Source: Gammaproteobacteria bacterium
GTDB lineage: Bacteria > Pseudomonadota > Gammaproteobacteria > Pseudomonadales > Pseudohongiellaceae
Direction of reading: 5' to 3'
Assembly (NCBI GenBank): GCA_030682575.1
Contig: JAUXNX010000019.1
Location: 62,001-126,000, forward strand
Length of the DNA: 64,000 nt
Part shown: one piece after another, positions 9,701-18,155 of the stretch
How the letters are laid out: the number at the start of each line of letters is the position of its first letter
How positions within the stretch are numbered: the first letter of the stretch is position 1
Translations under genes and position numbers: made by a program
Notes under the pieces: generated by a model
Told to the model about the DNA's origin: nothing
The model's input: only the letters and a program-made list of their open reading frames with translations
Database searches by the model: none

Positions 9701-10224
9701 TCGGTCGCTTCCGCGCCGGACTCGACTATACTCACGTGCGTCAGTACAGGCTGATCGACGTACCGGGCCTGGAACTGGGCCTGCTGGAGACTGGCGTGTT
9801 TGATGCGGCCGGGACTACCGGTGACGGCAACCTCGTGCGCTCACTGCCGGACAACAAGGGCAACATCAGCCTGTCCTGGATGAATGGCAACCACGGCGCG
9901 TCGGTGATTACTCGATTGATCGGTTCGTATCGCGATCTGAACTACGAAAACCTGTTTGCGACCGGCAATGACAATGTGCGCGCACTGGTCGCCAAGCAGA
10001 TCGACAGCTACCAGAGTTGGGATATCCAGTACAACTACACGCACCAGTGGGCCAATGACCGATTCGGTACCACCATCTTCACGATCGGGGCACTGGATGC
10101 ATTCAATGCCGACCTGCCTTTCCGCGAGGTACCAACCCGTGAAGATGGCGCCATCAACTACGACGCAGGCGTCTTTGACGGCCGTGGTCGTCGCCTGTAT
10201 GCACGAGTGTTGATGCAGCTGTAA
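6736..10224 (+). CDS. large TonB-dependent outer-membrane receptor
   Basis: A 1162-residue TonB-dependent receptor. The signal peptide (RKTITSAIILATISLQTSAQQ) is followed directly by the TonB box/plug start EEVIVTGSYIRG. The plug domain runs to about residue 190 and contains LINGKR, a VEVLTDGGSALYGSDAV segment and GVVNVIMRT. A long beta-barrel follows, with a TonB-receptor-like end (YARVLMQL). There is no N-terminal STN domain, so no sign of direct anti-sigma signalling. The barrel is longer than in siderophore receptors (700-800) and is of the size seen in carbohydrate, peptide or lipid receptors of oligotrophic Proteobacteria. The ATG at 6736 has AGGGGGA upstream. No transporter or enzyme neighbour identifies the substrate. 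Confidence 0.92.
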   Translation: MRGSIPGKRKTITSAIILATISLQTSAQQNAPEVEEVIVTGSYIRGTPLDAPSPVTTVDRASIEAQGAAQIWDVIKNMEINSGSFTNEGSGEGTGLSGTANVNLRNLGENSTLTLINGKRQVSAATTTRSGGEFVDINTIPLVMVDRVEVLTDGGSALYGSDAVAGVVNVIMRTQFEGLELYGDLQAMDSARSQQDKTGSAIWGWASDNGDTHFVLSAEKYVRDPVKVKYGNFYDVNSEHTGVVGGIAGVITATMANPAFGSRINPAYINSALTARNIAEGGASNLVLTDPLCSQLTAADGRPFFTGTRTEQRGVNTGNCREFTEDWTYMTVGTERDSFAGAFNHTFSEKAEFYSFFQYSDSSIERADSGANASRGPTVFLAAPGSHAGNPAYGGYGIGMTAELGYYAAKAGLTRPTSIPNAPNALANGGMNVPFYASVQRGNAPRQGGNSNMTETQTLGGQAGLRGDFEAFNDRQFNYDVSYSWSATSFEQMYQTFQRDRAELAANGLGGPGCTPNGISNFNFRDEPGPAGGLIPTVWNASNNAYYNGYTQTFFPGFVFTTRESLSLALTSNNHGQGGCMFYNPFLTQMTNPNLANNEELMEWMNPTVMRTDKRNKLGVLDAVVSGEIMELAGGMAQFAAGAQYRMQNNKSRAPYLNVPGLPNRILNWGVNGAPNTTHYVSNNYECSYCAFTYDNDRNVKAVFGELSLPFIDNVETQLAIRYEDYGGNIGGELTPKIAMSWRPVETLLLRASFSQSFRAPNVGVVEEGLESSNNTFRDPLRNQAVRAGMLEVNNANALPNFTYTLGGPAPDVGNEYADTFGTGFIWTPGGALEGLSVNADIWRFELTDKVLPQPGISAIADELELFKQAAANPANYVLNGTIPASRTGAWAAMDQFTPCDPRALEAQYGNNPNTQGNPGGVTGYRDVQPGSRLDCVVNPAAYRIDGVVRTFGVNTGALTTTVLSTINAGTIVADGIDLKLAYNWQTDFGRFRAGLDYTHVRQYRLIDVPGLELGLLETGVFDAAGTTGDGNLVRSLPDNKGNISLSWMNGNHGASVITRLIGSYRDLNYENLFATGNDNVRALVAKQIDSYQSWDIQYNYTHQWANDRFGTTIFTIGALDAFNADLPFREVPTREDGAINYDAGVFDGRGRRLYARVLMQL

Positions 10225-10231
10225 TTAGACC

Positions 10232-10279
10232 AAAAGGGGGCGGAGTGTAAGCGCTGAAGGGCTTTTGCTTCGCCCCTTT
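10232..10279 (+). terminator. stem-loop after the TonB receptor
   Basis: AAAAGGGGGCG at 10232-10242 pairs, with one bulged G, with CGCCCCTTT at 10271-10279, eight bases after the receptor stop codon. The descending arm ends in TTTC. This is a plausible Rho-independent terminator. Confidence 0.6.
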
Positions 10280-10364
10280 CTCATTGGCGGAATCGTGATC
10301 CATTGCCCCAATACATTTCGATACAGCGTGATATGCTCAGGTCACACGGTCATGGAGGTTAATC

Positions 10365-10673
10365 ATGTTGATCAAATTCGAAAGCGAACACTCAGGCAAC
10401 TTTGTCATGCTCAGTGATGTCGCCGTCCCTCTGTTGAAAATGATGGGCATGAGTGGCAACACGGAAGGCGCGGTCAGCGAAGACAATCTTGCAGAGGCGC
10501 TTTCGACGCTGGAGAACTCGCTGCAAAAAGCACAACATTCTGCCAGCGATCCTGATGACGAAGACGATGAGGACGACGCGCCAATCGGACTTTCCACGCG
10601 TGCATCGCCATTGCTGGACATGCTGCGCAAGGCCAGACAGGAAGGTGGATATGTTATGTGGCGGCCAGAGTGA
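10365..10673 (+). CDS. DUF1840 family protein
   Basis: A 102-residue protein opening MLIKFESEHSGNFVMLSDVA and ending with RASPLLDMLRKARQEGG..MW, which are the two conserved blocks of DUF1840. Between them lies a highly acidic linker (DPDDEDDEDD). The family is small, cytoplasmic, common in beta- and gammaproteobacteria and of unknown function. GGAGG lies a few bases upstream of the ATG. It appears monocistronic, with the next gene convergent 15 bp away. Confidence 0.85.
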   Translation: MLIKFESEHSGNFVMLSDVAVPLLKMMGMSGNTEGAVSEDNLAEALSTLENSLQKAQHSASDPDDEDDEDDAPIGLSTRASPLLDMLRKARQEGGYVMWRPE

Positions 10674-10688
10674 TTGAACAAGGAGTGG

Positions 10689-11375
10689 TTACTTCACTAA
10701 ATAGACTTTCCGATTACGGACTGCAATCTTCCTGTACTGCGCCTGCTTCGTGATTTTCTGCACCGCCGCCAGAAACACATCAACATCGTTGAATGGCAAG
10801 GTCTTCAACGCCTCGTAGTCAAGGTTCCACCACTCACTCTTTAGCAACCCCAGCCTCTGCTCTTCATTGAAGCGATAACGAATCGGGCGTGCAGGATTAC
10901 CCGCCACGATCTGATAGGGCTCCACATCCTTGGTGACTATGGCATTGCGGCCGATGACAGCGCCGGTACCCACTGTCACTCCTGCCATGACAACTGCGTC
11001 GTGGGCGATCCAGACATCATGACCAATCGAAGTCAAGCAATGCTCTGCCTGGTACTCGCAACTGACGGCCAGACTGGTGGACACCCATCCCAGCGGATGA
11101 TTTGCGCGCGCTTCACCCAGTGTCACGTTGCGGCCAATGGAGCAGAAGCGGCCGATCTCTTTCAAATGCAGCGCCTTACCTCCGGAACGGATATAGCTGA
11201 ACGCACCAATGCTCAGCGGGCACTGCGGCTGTGCCAGATCAATACTCGTGTCCTTGATTCGGGCGTACTCTTCCATAAGCAGTTGAGAATGGGGTTCGAT
11301 AGACCTCATTCTGCTGATCTCCACACCCTGTTGTGATGCCTTTAATCTCTGATACAAAAACCTGAGACGCTGCAA
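10689..11375 (-). CDS. CatB-like hexapeptide-repeat O-acetyltransferase
   Basis: A 228-residue left-handed beta-helix acyltransferase. Hexapeptide repeats are visible from about residue 55 (IGAFSYIRSGG, IGRFCSIGRNVTLG), with the catalytic His in RANHPLGW. The family closing block IGHDVWIAHDAVVMAGVTVG..VIGRNAIVTKDV..GNPARPIRYRF follows. This matches the xenobiotic/CatB-type acetyl-CoA-dependent O-acetyltransferases that modify sugars or antibiotics. The acceptor is unknown. The start is a TTG with AGAAGGAAA upstream; the internal ATG at residue 24 is the alternative. It follows the DUF5916 gene by 34 bp on the same strand and may be co-transcribed. Confidence 0.85.
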   Translation of the reverse strand: MQRLRFLYQRLKASQQGVEISRMRSIEPHSQLLMEEYARIKDTSIDLAQPQCPLSIGAFSYIRSGGKALHLKEIGRFCSIGRNVTLGEARANHPLGWVSTSLAVSCEYQAEHCLTSIGHDVWIAHDAVVMAGVTVGTGAVIGRNAIVTKDVEPYQIVAGNPARPIRYRFNEEQRLGLLKSEWWNLDYEALKTLPFNDVDVFLAAVQKITKQAQYRKIAVRNRKVYLVK

Positions 11376-11409
11376 GAGTAATTTCCTTCTGCAGCTACAG
11401 CTGCATCAA

Positions 11410-13635
11410 TCAGAATCTGAACGTGTATTTGAACTTCACACTCAGGTCGGAACTGGCAGAGTGGAAAGAATTATCCTTGTCCTTGTCTTCCAGGTTGTAG
11501 TTCAGCACGATGAACCCTTCCTGTCCTGCGCGCGGTATCCACTGAATGCGGGTATTGATACCCACCTCTTCCGAGAGGTTGTCATACTGTACCAGACTCA
11601 CCCAGTACAGGGTTGATGAAAATGCAACCTGTGTAGAGAGTGAGGTCAGGCGCGTAATGAAATCTCCCTGCGGCAACTCTATATCATTCCAGTCGTAGTT
11701 TACGGACATGACGAAATTGCGTGACTGCGTCCACGACAATGAACCATTGATATTATTGCGCGTGCCGTTGTAAAAATCACCATTGACAAGACTCAAACGG
11801 CCAGAAAATTCTCGCTGCCCTGCCGTGTTGAAGGAGACTGATTTTTCGTTGAATGCGTAGTTTCCAGGCTGAATCAATACGCGTCTGTCCGGTGCGCTGT
11901 AAACGGCAAAAGGCGCCACGACGACTTCCTTGTTGGTCTGGTATCCGAATGAAATGCGATCACGAGTATTGGTATCCATTTCCAGCAAGCGGAATGCCAG
12001 CACCTGACTCTGCAATCCTCCACTGATTACATTGATACGTTGGGCATCAATGCCGAAATAGGCCGTCTGCAGGAAACTGTCACGAAAGAAATGTGTGAAT
12101 CCGACATCTGCTGTGTAATCACGGATATTGGATCGATTTACATACCCCATCGCCGGATTGAAATTGCGCTGCACTTCCTTGTAACCCACGCCACCACGAA
12201 GGCCGGTGTTGTTCGGTGAGCGCAGGCCGAGTCCGAAGGCAGCATCATCGCCATTCAATCCAGGCGTGTCGGACACCTGATACCACGCATCCGCCTCGAT
12301 GGTCTGGCCACCTTCAAGACGTGTGTTCAGATAGCGGAAGTCTACACCGTAGACTGAGTTATCAAGGTTTGAACCCGGATTGCCATCGGTCATGATGAAA
12401 CCCACAGCGGATTCTTCCAGCACGTTGGCAGACAGGCGCCCGATAAAAAGATTGGAAGCATCAACGGTGTTGAATTCATCCTGACGAATCGCCAGCGTGC
12501 CGATGTTCCAGCGGCCAACACGGCCACTGATACGACCGCCGTAGTCGATGTCCACCGGAGCTCCTGTCCGACTCAAGCCCAGCTTGCGGGAGAAATAGGG
12601 TCGCGCGTTCTGACGCGAAGCACCGGACTCAGCGCTGTTGCCGTTGCCACCGATGCTGCCGAACTGGAACAGATCCGAGTCATTAAGAAAGAAGTCGCGC
12701 TTCTCCGGAAAAAACAGATTGAACCGAGTCAGGTTCACCTGGCGGTTATCCACTTCCGTCGCCGAGAAGTCGGTGTTGATCGTCAGTGCCGCATTCATGG
12801 ACGGCGTCAGACGATAGAAAGCATCCAGCGATGGATCCATGTTGGAATCACTGGTGCCCAGAATGAAATTCTTGTTGCGGTTCATGGAGAACGATGGCAC
12901 CAGATCAAGCCCAACGCCCTGATCCATGCCTTCGAGTCCGGTCACCAGACCGGAAATACTCGGATTATAGGTGCGGTTATAGGATACCCACGCCATTTCC
13001 TCTCCCCGGCGACGGATGCCGCGCCCGAAGTTGAAGCCCCAGGTATCGAGATTCGGATCGAAGGACATGGACTTGAACGGAATCTCCAGCTCGGCTATCC
13101 AACTGTTGCCGTCCACACTGGTGGCGGTGTCCCAGATTGTGTTCCACTCGATCTGGAAGGAATTGACACTCGTGTACAGCGCCTCGTGGCGTGCGGCGTT
13201 GAGGTTGGTTTCAAAGCGGTAACCGGTACGGCGGGTATTGAAAGGGTCCAGTATCACCACAAGACGATCATCGGAACCCATGCCCTGGCCATGCCGAATC
13301 ACAGGGGCGGCGATCAGGTCTGGCTCGCTGTCGTACATGCGCGCCGCAATATACATGGCGTCGTCGTCATACACGATGTAGACCTCTGTCCGTTCGCTGG
13401 GCTCGGTCTGATTGCCGGGACGAATCTGATGAAAATCCGTGATCACATTCGACTGCTGCCAGGCGGCGTCGTCGAGCCGACCATCGATCACCGGCGGGGT
13501 ATCAACACGGACGGCCCTGATCTGCTTCTGCGCGATCACGGGAGTCGTGCTGACTTCCTGAGCACTGGCTGTTATTTGGGCAAGAGCAGAAACAGCAATG
13601 GAAATGGCAAGGGCCAGCGGGGCACGTCTATGCAT
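11410..13635 (-). CDS. DUF5916 protein with CBM9-like N-terminal domain, outer-membrane barrel
   Basis: A 741-residue secreted protein. The ATG at 13635 gives a good signal peptide (LALAISIAVSALAQITASA); upstream extension to 13797 would place it behind 54 unlikely residues. Residues about 35-210 form a carbohydrate-binding-family-9-like domain (PPVIDGRLDDAAWQ, YIVYDDDAMYIAARMYD). The rest is a beta-barrel-like DUF5916 region with LNLTRFNLFFPEKRDFF-type sequence and a C-terminal aromatic strand ending in FKYTFRF, the outer-membrane insertion signal. These proteins are abundant in Bacteroidetes and marine gammaproteobacteria. Their ligand is not established; sugar binding is inference from the N-terminal fold. 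Confidence 0.85.
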   Translation of the reverse strand: MHRRAPLALAISIAVSALAQITASAQEVSTTPVIAQKQIRAVRVDTPPVIDGRLDDAAWQQSNVITDFHQIRPGNQTEPSERTEVYIVYDDDAMYIAARMYDSEPDLIAAPVIRHGQGMGSDDRLVVILDPFNTRRTGYRFETNLNAARHEALYTSVNSFQIEWNTIWDTATSVDGNSWIAELEIPFKSMSFDPNLDTWGFNFGRGIRRRGEEMAWVSYNRTYNPSISGLVTGLEGMDQGVGLDLVPSFSMNRNKNFILGTSDSNMDPSLDAFYRLTPSMNAALTINTDFSATEVDNRQVNLTRFNLFFPEKRDFFLNDSDLFQFGSIGGNGNSAESGASRQNARPYFSRKLGLSRTGAPVDIDYGGRISGRVGRWNIGTLAIRQDEFNTVDASNLFIGRLSANVLEESAVGFIMTDGNPGSNLDNSVYGVDFRYLNTRLEGGQTIEADAWYQVSDTPGLNGDDAAFGLGLRSPNNTGLRGGVGYKEVQRNFNPAMGYVNRSNIRDYTADVGFTHFFRDSFLQTAYFGIDAQRINVISGGLQSQVLAFRLLEMDTNTRDRISFGYQTNKEVVVAPFAVYSAPDRRVLIQPGNYAFNEKSVSFNTAGQREFSGRLSLVNGDFYNGTRNNINGSLSWTQSRNFVMSVNYDWNDIELPQGDFITRLTSLSTQVAFSSTLYWVSLVQYDNLSEEVGINTRIQWIPRAGQEGFIVLNYNLEDKDKDNSFHSASSDLSVKFKYTFRF

Positions 13636-13957
13636 CGGTCGAGGATCCTGGGCTGAATAAAGGGACGGATTGTAGCGTATTTCGTATCGACCGCTACGCG
13701 ACCAGCTCTTGTGCAGCGGACAACCACTAAACTGGGTGGAATACCCCCTAGCAGAAGTACGGGCCTTGAACAATTTTCTTGCAGAGGGAAAGCGCATTCG
13801 TAGTGGGTTTTAGCCAACTGTTTTGCACGCAACAGAGATTTACTTCACTGCATCCGGCATTTCATAGATGCCCCGAACAGACACGAATGCCATAATGCAC
13901 ACATTGAAACCCGCATCACCCGGATTTTGACCAGTACAACCGCAATCAGCAGGAATC

Positions 13958-16267
13958 ATGAGCAAGCAAGCAAAGATCAAGAGCAGAGGCTGGCCGACCC
14001 TGATCAAACGCATTCTTCTGGGCAGTGTTGTCGCCGCAGCCCTGTGGTGCGTGTGGATCGACTATCAGATCCGCACCGACTTCAAATCCCTGCAATGGGC
14101 GCTACCCGCGCGCGTCTATGCCCGCCCGGTGGAGCTGTATGTCGGCGCCGAACAGAACCTCAACCAATTGACCACATATCTGCAACGCCTCGGCTATGCG
14201 CGCTCGGCACGAGTGTCCAGCCCCGGTGAATACCTGGTGGAAGGCTCCCGCATCATGATGCGTACACGGGGTTTCGACTTCTGGGACGGCGAAGAGCCAT
14301 CCATGTATGTAGAAGTGGGTTTCAGCGGCAACAGCGTCAGCAGCCTGAGCGGCGGCCAGATGAATCGCGAGCTGGCCATCGTGCGCATGGAGCCCGTGGA
14401 AATCGGCCAGATCAATCCGGAAACCGGCGAAGATCGTGTACCGATTCCGCTCGAAGAAATTCCGCAGGCCCTTATCGATGCAGTCGTCGCAGTGGAAGAC
14501 CAGCGCTTCTACAACCATTTCGGCGTAGACCCCATTGGCATCGCCCGCGCAATGGTTGCCAATTTGCGTGCTGGCGCGATTGTGCAAGGGGGCAGCACTC
14601 TGACTCAACAGCTCGTCAAGAACCTCTATCTGAACCGCAGCCAGACCCTGCGGCGCAAGATCGAAGAGGCACTGATGGCGATTTCGCTGGACTTTCACTT
14701 CAGCAAGGATGAGATTCTTGCCGCCTACATGAACGAAGTCTTTCTTGGCCAGCAGGGCAACCGCGCCATCCATGGTTTTGCACTGGGGTCCGAGTTCTAC
14801 TTTGGTCGACCATTGAGCGAACTGGGCCTGGATGAACTGGCGCTGCTCGCTGGTCTGCCACGCGGCCCATCTTTCTACAATCCTCAGCGTAACCCCGAGC
14901 GCGCCACCACTCGCCGCAACGTGGTGCTGGTACGCATGCTGGAGACAGGTTTTATCACTGAGGCCCAGCACGACGAAGCACGAAGAGCGCCCCTGCGGGT
15001 AGTAAGCGCCCCCTCCACGCAGCAGCGGAGCACTCGGGGTTATCCCGCGTTCATGGAACTGGTCTACCGGGACCTGTCACGGGACTATAACGCCAACGCC
15101 CTGCGTACCGAAGGGCTGCGCATTTTCACCACGCTTGATGTGGCCATGCAGAACGAGATGGAGTCTGTGCTGGCCAGATCTGTGGCCTCCATTGAACGTC
15201 CTGCCGCCGAAGGGAGTTCGCCACTGGAAGCCGCCGTCGTCATTACCGATGCCAGTACCGGTGAGGTACGAGCACTGGCAGGTGGCCGCAGGAGCGGTTT
15301 CGCCGGATTCAACCGCGCACTGAACGCGGTGCGACCAATCGGTTCACTGGTCAAACCTGCGGTGTATCTGGCGGCGTTGGAGTCCAGACAGTTCACCCTG
15401 GCCTCCGTACTTGCCGATTCCCCGATCGAACTGCCAGTGCAGGGCGGCGAGCCCTGGACGCCACGCAATTACGACAACAGAATGTACGGCGATGTGTACC
15501 TGTATGACGCGCTTGAACGCTCCATGAATCTTGCCACCGTGGATCTGGGGATGCAGGTTGGCTTGAACAAGGTGAATGAGATGCTGACCCGCCTGGGTCA
15601 TGCCCGCTCGGTCCCCGAGTATCCTTCCATGCTGCTGGGCGCAATCGATATGGCGCCCATCGAAGTCGCCCAGCTTTATCAGACGCTCGCGGCCAATGGG
15701 TTCCGTTCACCCCTGCGCGCAGTGGAAGCAGTCACTTCCGGAGACGGTTCACCTCTTGAGCGCTATGGCATTGCCACGGCACAGGTCGCCGATCCCGCTT
15801 CGATATTCCTGCTGGAGTACGCCATGCAGGGCGTGTTCGAGCGCGGTACGGCACGCACATCCGCAGGTCGCCTGGTCCGCAACCTCCCCCTGGCAGGCAA
15901 GACCGGCACCACCAACGACCAGAGGGACAGTTGGTTTGCCGGATACGGTGACGATCTTGTGGGCGTGGTGTGGCTTGGGCACGACGACAATCGCGACACC
16001 GGGCTGACCGGGGCCACTGGCGCGTTGCGGGTCTGGACGGACATCATGATCGAGCTGGGTATCCAACCCCGGCGCAACCCACCGCCGCAGAACATACAAT
16101 GGCAGCGCGTAGCACTTCAGGCTGTCCGCACACCGTCCTCGCGCAATTGCAGCAATGTGCAATCACTGCCCTTCCGCACAGACGGGCTGCCGGATATTGC
16201 GGTAAGCTGCGAAGACAACGGTTCAGTCCTTGAGCGCTTTTTTGATCGCTTTCGGGACGGGAGATAA
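13958..16267 (+). CDS. mrcB: bifunctional penicillin-binding protein 1B
   Basis: A 769-residue class A PBP that polymerises lipid II and crosslinks peptidoglycan. Order: short cytoplasmic tail, one transmembrane helix (about 17-36), UB2H-like domain (about 55-145), GT51 glycosyltransferase with catalytic Glu180 in EDQRFYNHFG, GGSTLTQQLVKN, RKIEEALMA and EILAAYMNEVFLGQ. The transpeptidase follows with the S-L-V-K active site (Ser463, Lys466), S-M-N at 522-524 and KTGTT at 648. The UB2H domain identifies PBP1b rather than PBP1a and is where outer-membrane lipoprotein activators dock. AGGA precedes the ATG. A lipoprotein gene follows after 2 bp, suggesting that it encodes the activator. Confidence 0.96.
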   Translation: MSKQAKIKSRGWPTLIKRILLGSVVAAALWCVWIDYQIRTDFKSLQWALPARVYARPVELYVGAEQNLNQLTTYLQRLGYARSARVSSPGEYLVEGSRIMMRTRGFDFWDGEEPSMYVEVGFSGNSVSSLSGGQMNRELAIVRMEPVEIGQINPETGEDRVPIPLEEIPQALIDAVVAVEDQRFYNHFGVDPIGIARAMVANLRAGAIVQGGSTLTQQLVKNLYLNRSQTLRRKIEEALMAISLDFHFSKDEILAAYMNEVFLGQQGNRAIHGFALGSEFYFGRPLSELGLDELALLAGLPRGPSFYNPQRNPERATTRRNVVLVRMLETGFITEAQHDEARRAPLRVVSAPSTQQRSTRGYPAFMELVYRDLSRDYNANALRTEGLRIFTTLDVAMQNEMESVLARSVASIERPAAEGSSPLEAAVVITDASTGEVRALAGGRRSGFAGFNRALNAVRPIGSLVKPAVYLAALESRQFTLASVLADSPIELPVQGGEPWTPRNYDNRMYGDVYLYDALERSMNLATVDLGMQVGLNKVNEMLTRLGHARSVPEYPSMLLGAIDMAPIEVAQLYQTLAANGFRSPLRAVEAVTSGDGSPLERYGIATAQVADPASIFLLEYAMQGVFERGTARTSAGRLVRNLPLAGKTGTTNDQRDSWFAGYGDDLVGVVWLGHDDNRDTGLTGATGALRVWTDIMIELGIQPRRNPPPQNIQWQRVALQAVRTPSSRNCSNVQSLPFRTDGLPDIAVSCEDNGSVLERFFDRFRDGR

Positions 16268-16269
16268 TC

Positions 16270-16941
16270 ATGCATCGCCTGATACTGATTCTGGCAGTCG
16301 TCACACTCAACGCCTGTAGCGCCAACTACATGGATCGTGGGATCCCTGCTCCCATCGAATCCCGCGACGGCTCTACCGCTGTTACACCCACACCGCGCGT
16401 GGGACGCGTCATGCCGGGACCGGCGCCCACCACCCCGGAACAGGACGTTGCTGCGCGCACATTCCCGGCTCAGGGAGGCGTCCCCAGCATCGACGACGTG
16501 ACTCCACGAGGATTGCCCGCACCAGCGATTACCTATCCGCCGGTCACTTCCAGTACCGGGCAACCGATCTCCACTCCGAACTCGACGTTCAGAGATCTAA
16601 CTCCTCCCGCGCCAGCGCCGCAGGATGGGCGACCAATAGTGCCGGTCTACACCCAGCCACAGCAGGCCGGTACGCCTGCATCGGCATTGTTGGCGTCGGT
16701 GGATGCCGCGATTGCGGAGGGAGAGTTGGAGCGCGCCGCTGCGTTGGCAGAGCGAGCTCTGCGCATCAGCCCCCGCGACGCTTATCTCTGGTATCGACTT
16801 GCTGACATTCGTTATCAACAGGAGCGCTACTCGGATGCCGCTGGCTTTGCACAGCGCGCATTGAGTTTCGCGGGATCGGACAGGGAGCTGACACGCGAGA
16901 TCAATGGTCTGCTGGCACGAGCGAACGACGCAGCGAGATAA
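16270..16941 (+). CDS. lpoP: TPR lipoprotein, probable PBP1b activator (LpoP-like)
   Basis: A 223-residue lipoprotein. The signal peptide ends in the lipobox L-N-A-C with lipidated Cys16. A long Pro/Thr-rich linker (about 20-135) follows, then a C-terminal TPR pair (ALLASVDAAIAEGELERAAAL..ALRISPRDAYLWYRLADIRYQ). It begins 2 bp after mrcB. In Pseudomonas aeruginosa the PBP1b activator LpoP is a TPR lipoprotein encoded directly downstream of its PBP1b gene. The architecture (lipid anchor, flexible spacer long enough to cross the periplasm, TPR) and position here are the same. Assignment is from context and architecture, not from close sequence identity. Confidence 0.75.
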   Translation: MHRLILILAVVTLNACSANYMDRGIPAPIESRDGSTAVTPTPRVGRVMPGPAPTTPEQDVAARTFPAQGGVPSIDDVTPRGLPAPAITYPPVTSSTGQPISTPNSTFRDLTPPAPAPQDGRPIVPVYTQPQQAGTPASALLASVDAAIAEGELERAAALAERALRISPRDAYLWYRLADIRYQQERYSDAAGFAQRALSFAGSDRELTREINGLLARANDAAR

Positions 16942-16992
16942 ATTGGAAAGAGTGATACCACCTTCTCTGCTACCACCCACAGGCACATGCTG

Positions 16993-17625
16993 TTACGCCA
17001 AATCCGGAAACAACCCCTTGATGCCATTCGCGATGATCTCGATGGCAATGGCGGCCAGAATCAACCCCATGATCCGCGCGAAGACATTCACCGCCGTCTG
17101 ACTCAGATACTGCGAAATGTATTTCACGGAACGAAACGCCAGATACAACAGTAAACACACCAACAAGATGACAACGCCGATAATCAGGTAGTGCGACAAG
17201 CTGATCTCACGGTGGGCATATAGAATCACAGTACTGATCGCACCCGGTCCGGCCAGCAACGGAATGGCCAGCGGCACCACTGCAATCGACTTCATCTGTT
17301 CGCTCTCCACCGCCTCGTCATCAGTTCGTTTGATGGCACTGGTCTTGGCGTGCATCATCGAGATCGCCATCAGCAGGATCAGAATGCCTCCGGCCACGCG
17401 GAATGAACTGATGGTGATGCCGAAAAAATCCAGAATCGCCTCCCCCAGCAACAGGGCGGCTATCAGAATCATGAACACCGCAGAGGTCGTCGTGCGCGAT
17501 ATGGCGTTGCGCTCAGCATCGTTCGCGCCGGACGTGAGCGAGATGAAGATCGGCACGGCACCGATTGGATTGACGATGGCGACCAGGCCGATGAGCATCT
17601 TGGTGTATTCGGTGAATTCGATCAT
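16993..17625 (-). CDS. MarC family integral membrane protein
   Basis: A 210-residue inner-membrane protein with six predicted helices. The MarC/YhgN/YchE signatures are clear: LVAIVNPIGAVPIFISLT at the start, SFRVAGGILILLMAISM, the VVPLAIPLLAGPGAIST re-entrant-like segment, and IMGLILAAIAIEIIANGI near the end. The family was once linked to multiple antibiotic resistance but that role is not supported, and its transport function is unknown. It is convergent to the lipoprotein gene and followed on the same strand by tspO. Confidence 0.92.
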   Translation of the reverse strand: MIEFTEYTKMLIGLVAIVNPIGAVPIFISLTSGANDAERNAISRTTTSAVFMILIAALLLGEAILDFFGITISSFRVAGGILILLMAISMMHAKTSAIKRTDDEAVESEQMKSIAVVPLAIPLLAGPGAISTVILYAHREISLSHYLIIGVVILLVCLLLYLAFRSVKYISQYLSQTAVNVFARIMGLILAAIAIEIIANGIKGLFPDLA

Positions 17626-17672
17626 TGGGGATTCTCCGCTAACTGGGAAACCAGAACTGTGATACCGGGGGA

Positions 17673-18155
17673 TTAGCCCAGTATCTGTGGATTAAGTTGC
17701 CAGACAGAATAGTTCAATGCCAGCGCGAAACTCACCCAGAGCAAATAGGGAATCAAGAATGCACCTGCAAGAGGGCGCACGTTCCAGAATGCGGCCATGG
17801 TGGCAACAATGAAGCACCACAAGATGACAATATCCATGAATGCCGGCCCGCCGAGTTGCCATCCGAAGAACAACCAGCTCCACAGTGCGTTGAGTACCAG
17901 TTGTACCAGGAACAGTGTCAGCGCTCCGTGAAACCCGCGCGCACGCCACACCATCCATGCGGCAATGCCCATCATGGCATAGAGCAATGTCCAAACTGGT
18001 CCAAACAACCAGGCGGGCGGCGCCCAGACGGGAAGGGTGAGCTGTGCATAAAAAGTGCCGGCGTTCACTGAAGCCGCGCCGCCAATCGCAGCGGCGATAA
18101 AGGTCACGGAAAACCACACTGCCATGCCAGGTAGCTCTTTGGTGAGCGAGTTCAT
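17673..18155 (-). CDS. tspO: TspO/MBR family tryptophan-rich sensory protein
   Basis: A 160-residue five-helix membrane protein of the TspO/peripheral benzodiazepine receptor family. Visible signatures are WVPPAWLFGPVW-type sequence (WAPPAWLFGPVWTLLYAMMG), ALWSWLFFGWQ, and the C-terminal PYLLWVSFALALNYSVWQLN. Bacterial TspO binds porphyrins and is tied to stress and light responses. The ATG at 18155 overlaps the DUF1853 stop codon (ATGA) and is preceded by GAGAGGA, so I use it rather than the upstream ATG at 18218. Translation is probably coupled to DUF1853. Confidence 0.93.
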   Translation of the reverse strand: MNSLTKELPGMAVWFSVTFIAAAIGGAASVNAGTFYAQLTLPVWAPPAWLFGPVWTLLYAMMGIAAWMVWRARGFHGALTLFLVQLVLNALWSWLFFGWQLGGPAFMDIVILWCFIVATMAAFWNVRPLAGAFLIPYLLWVSFALALNYSVWQLNPQILG

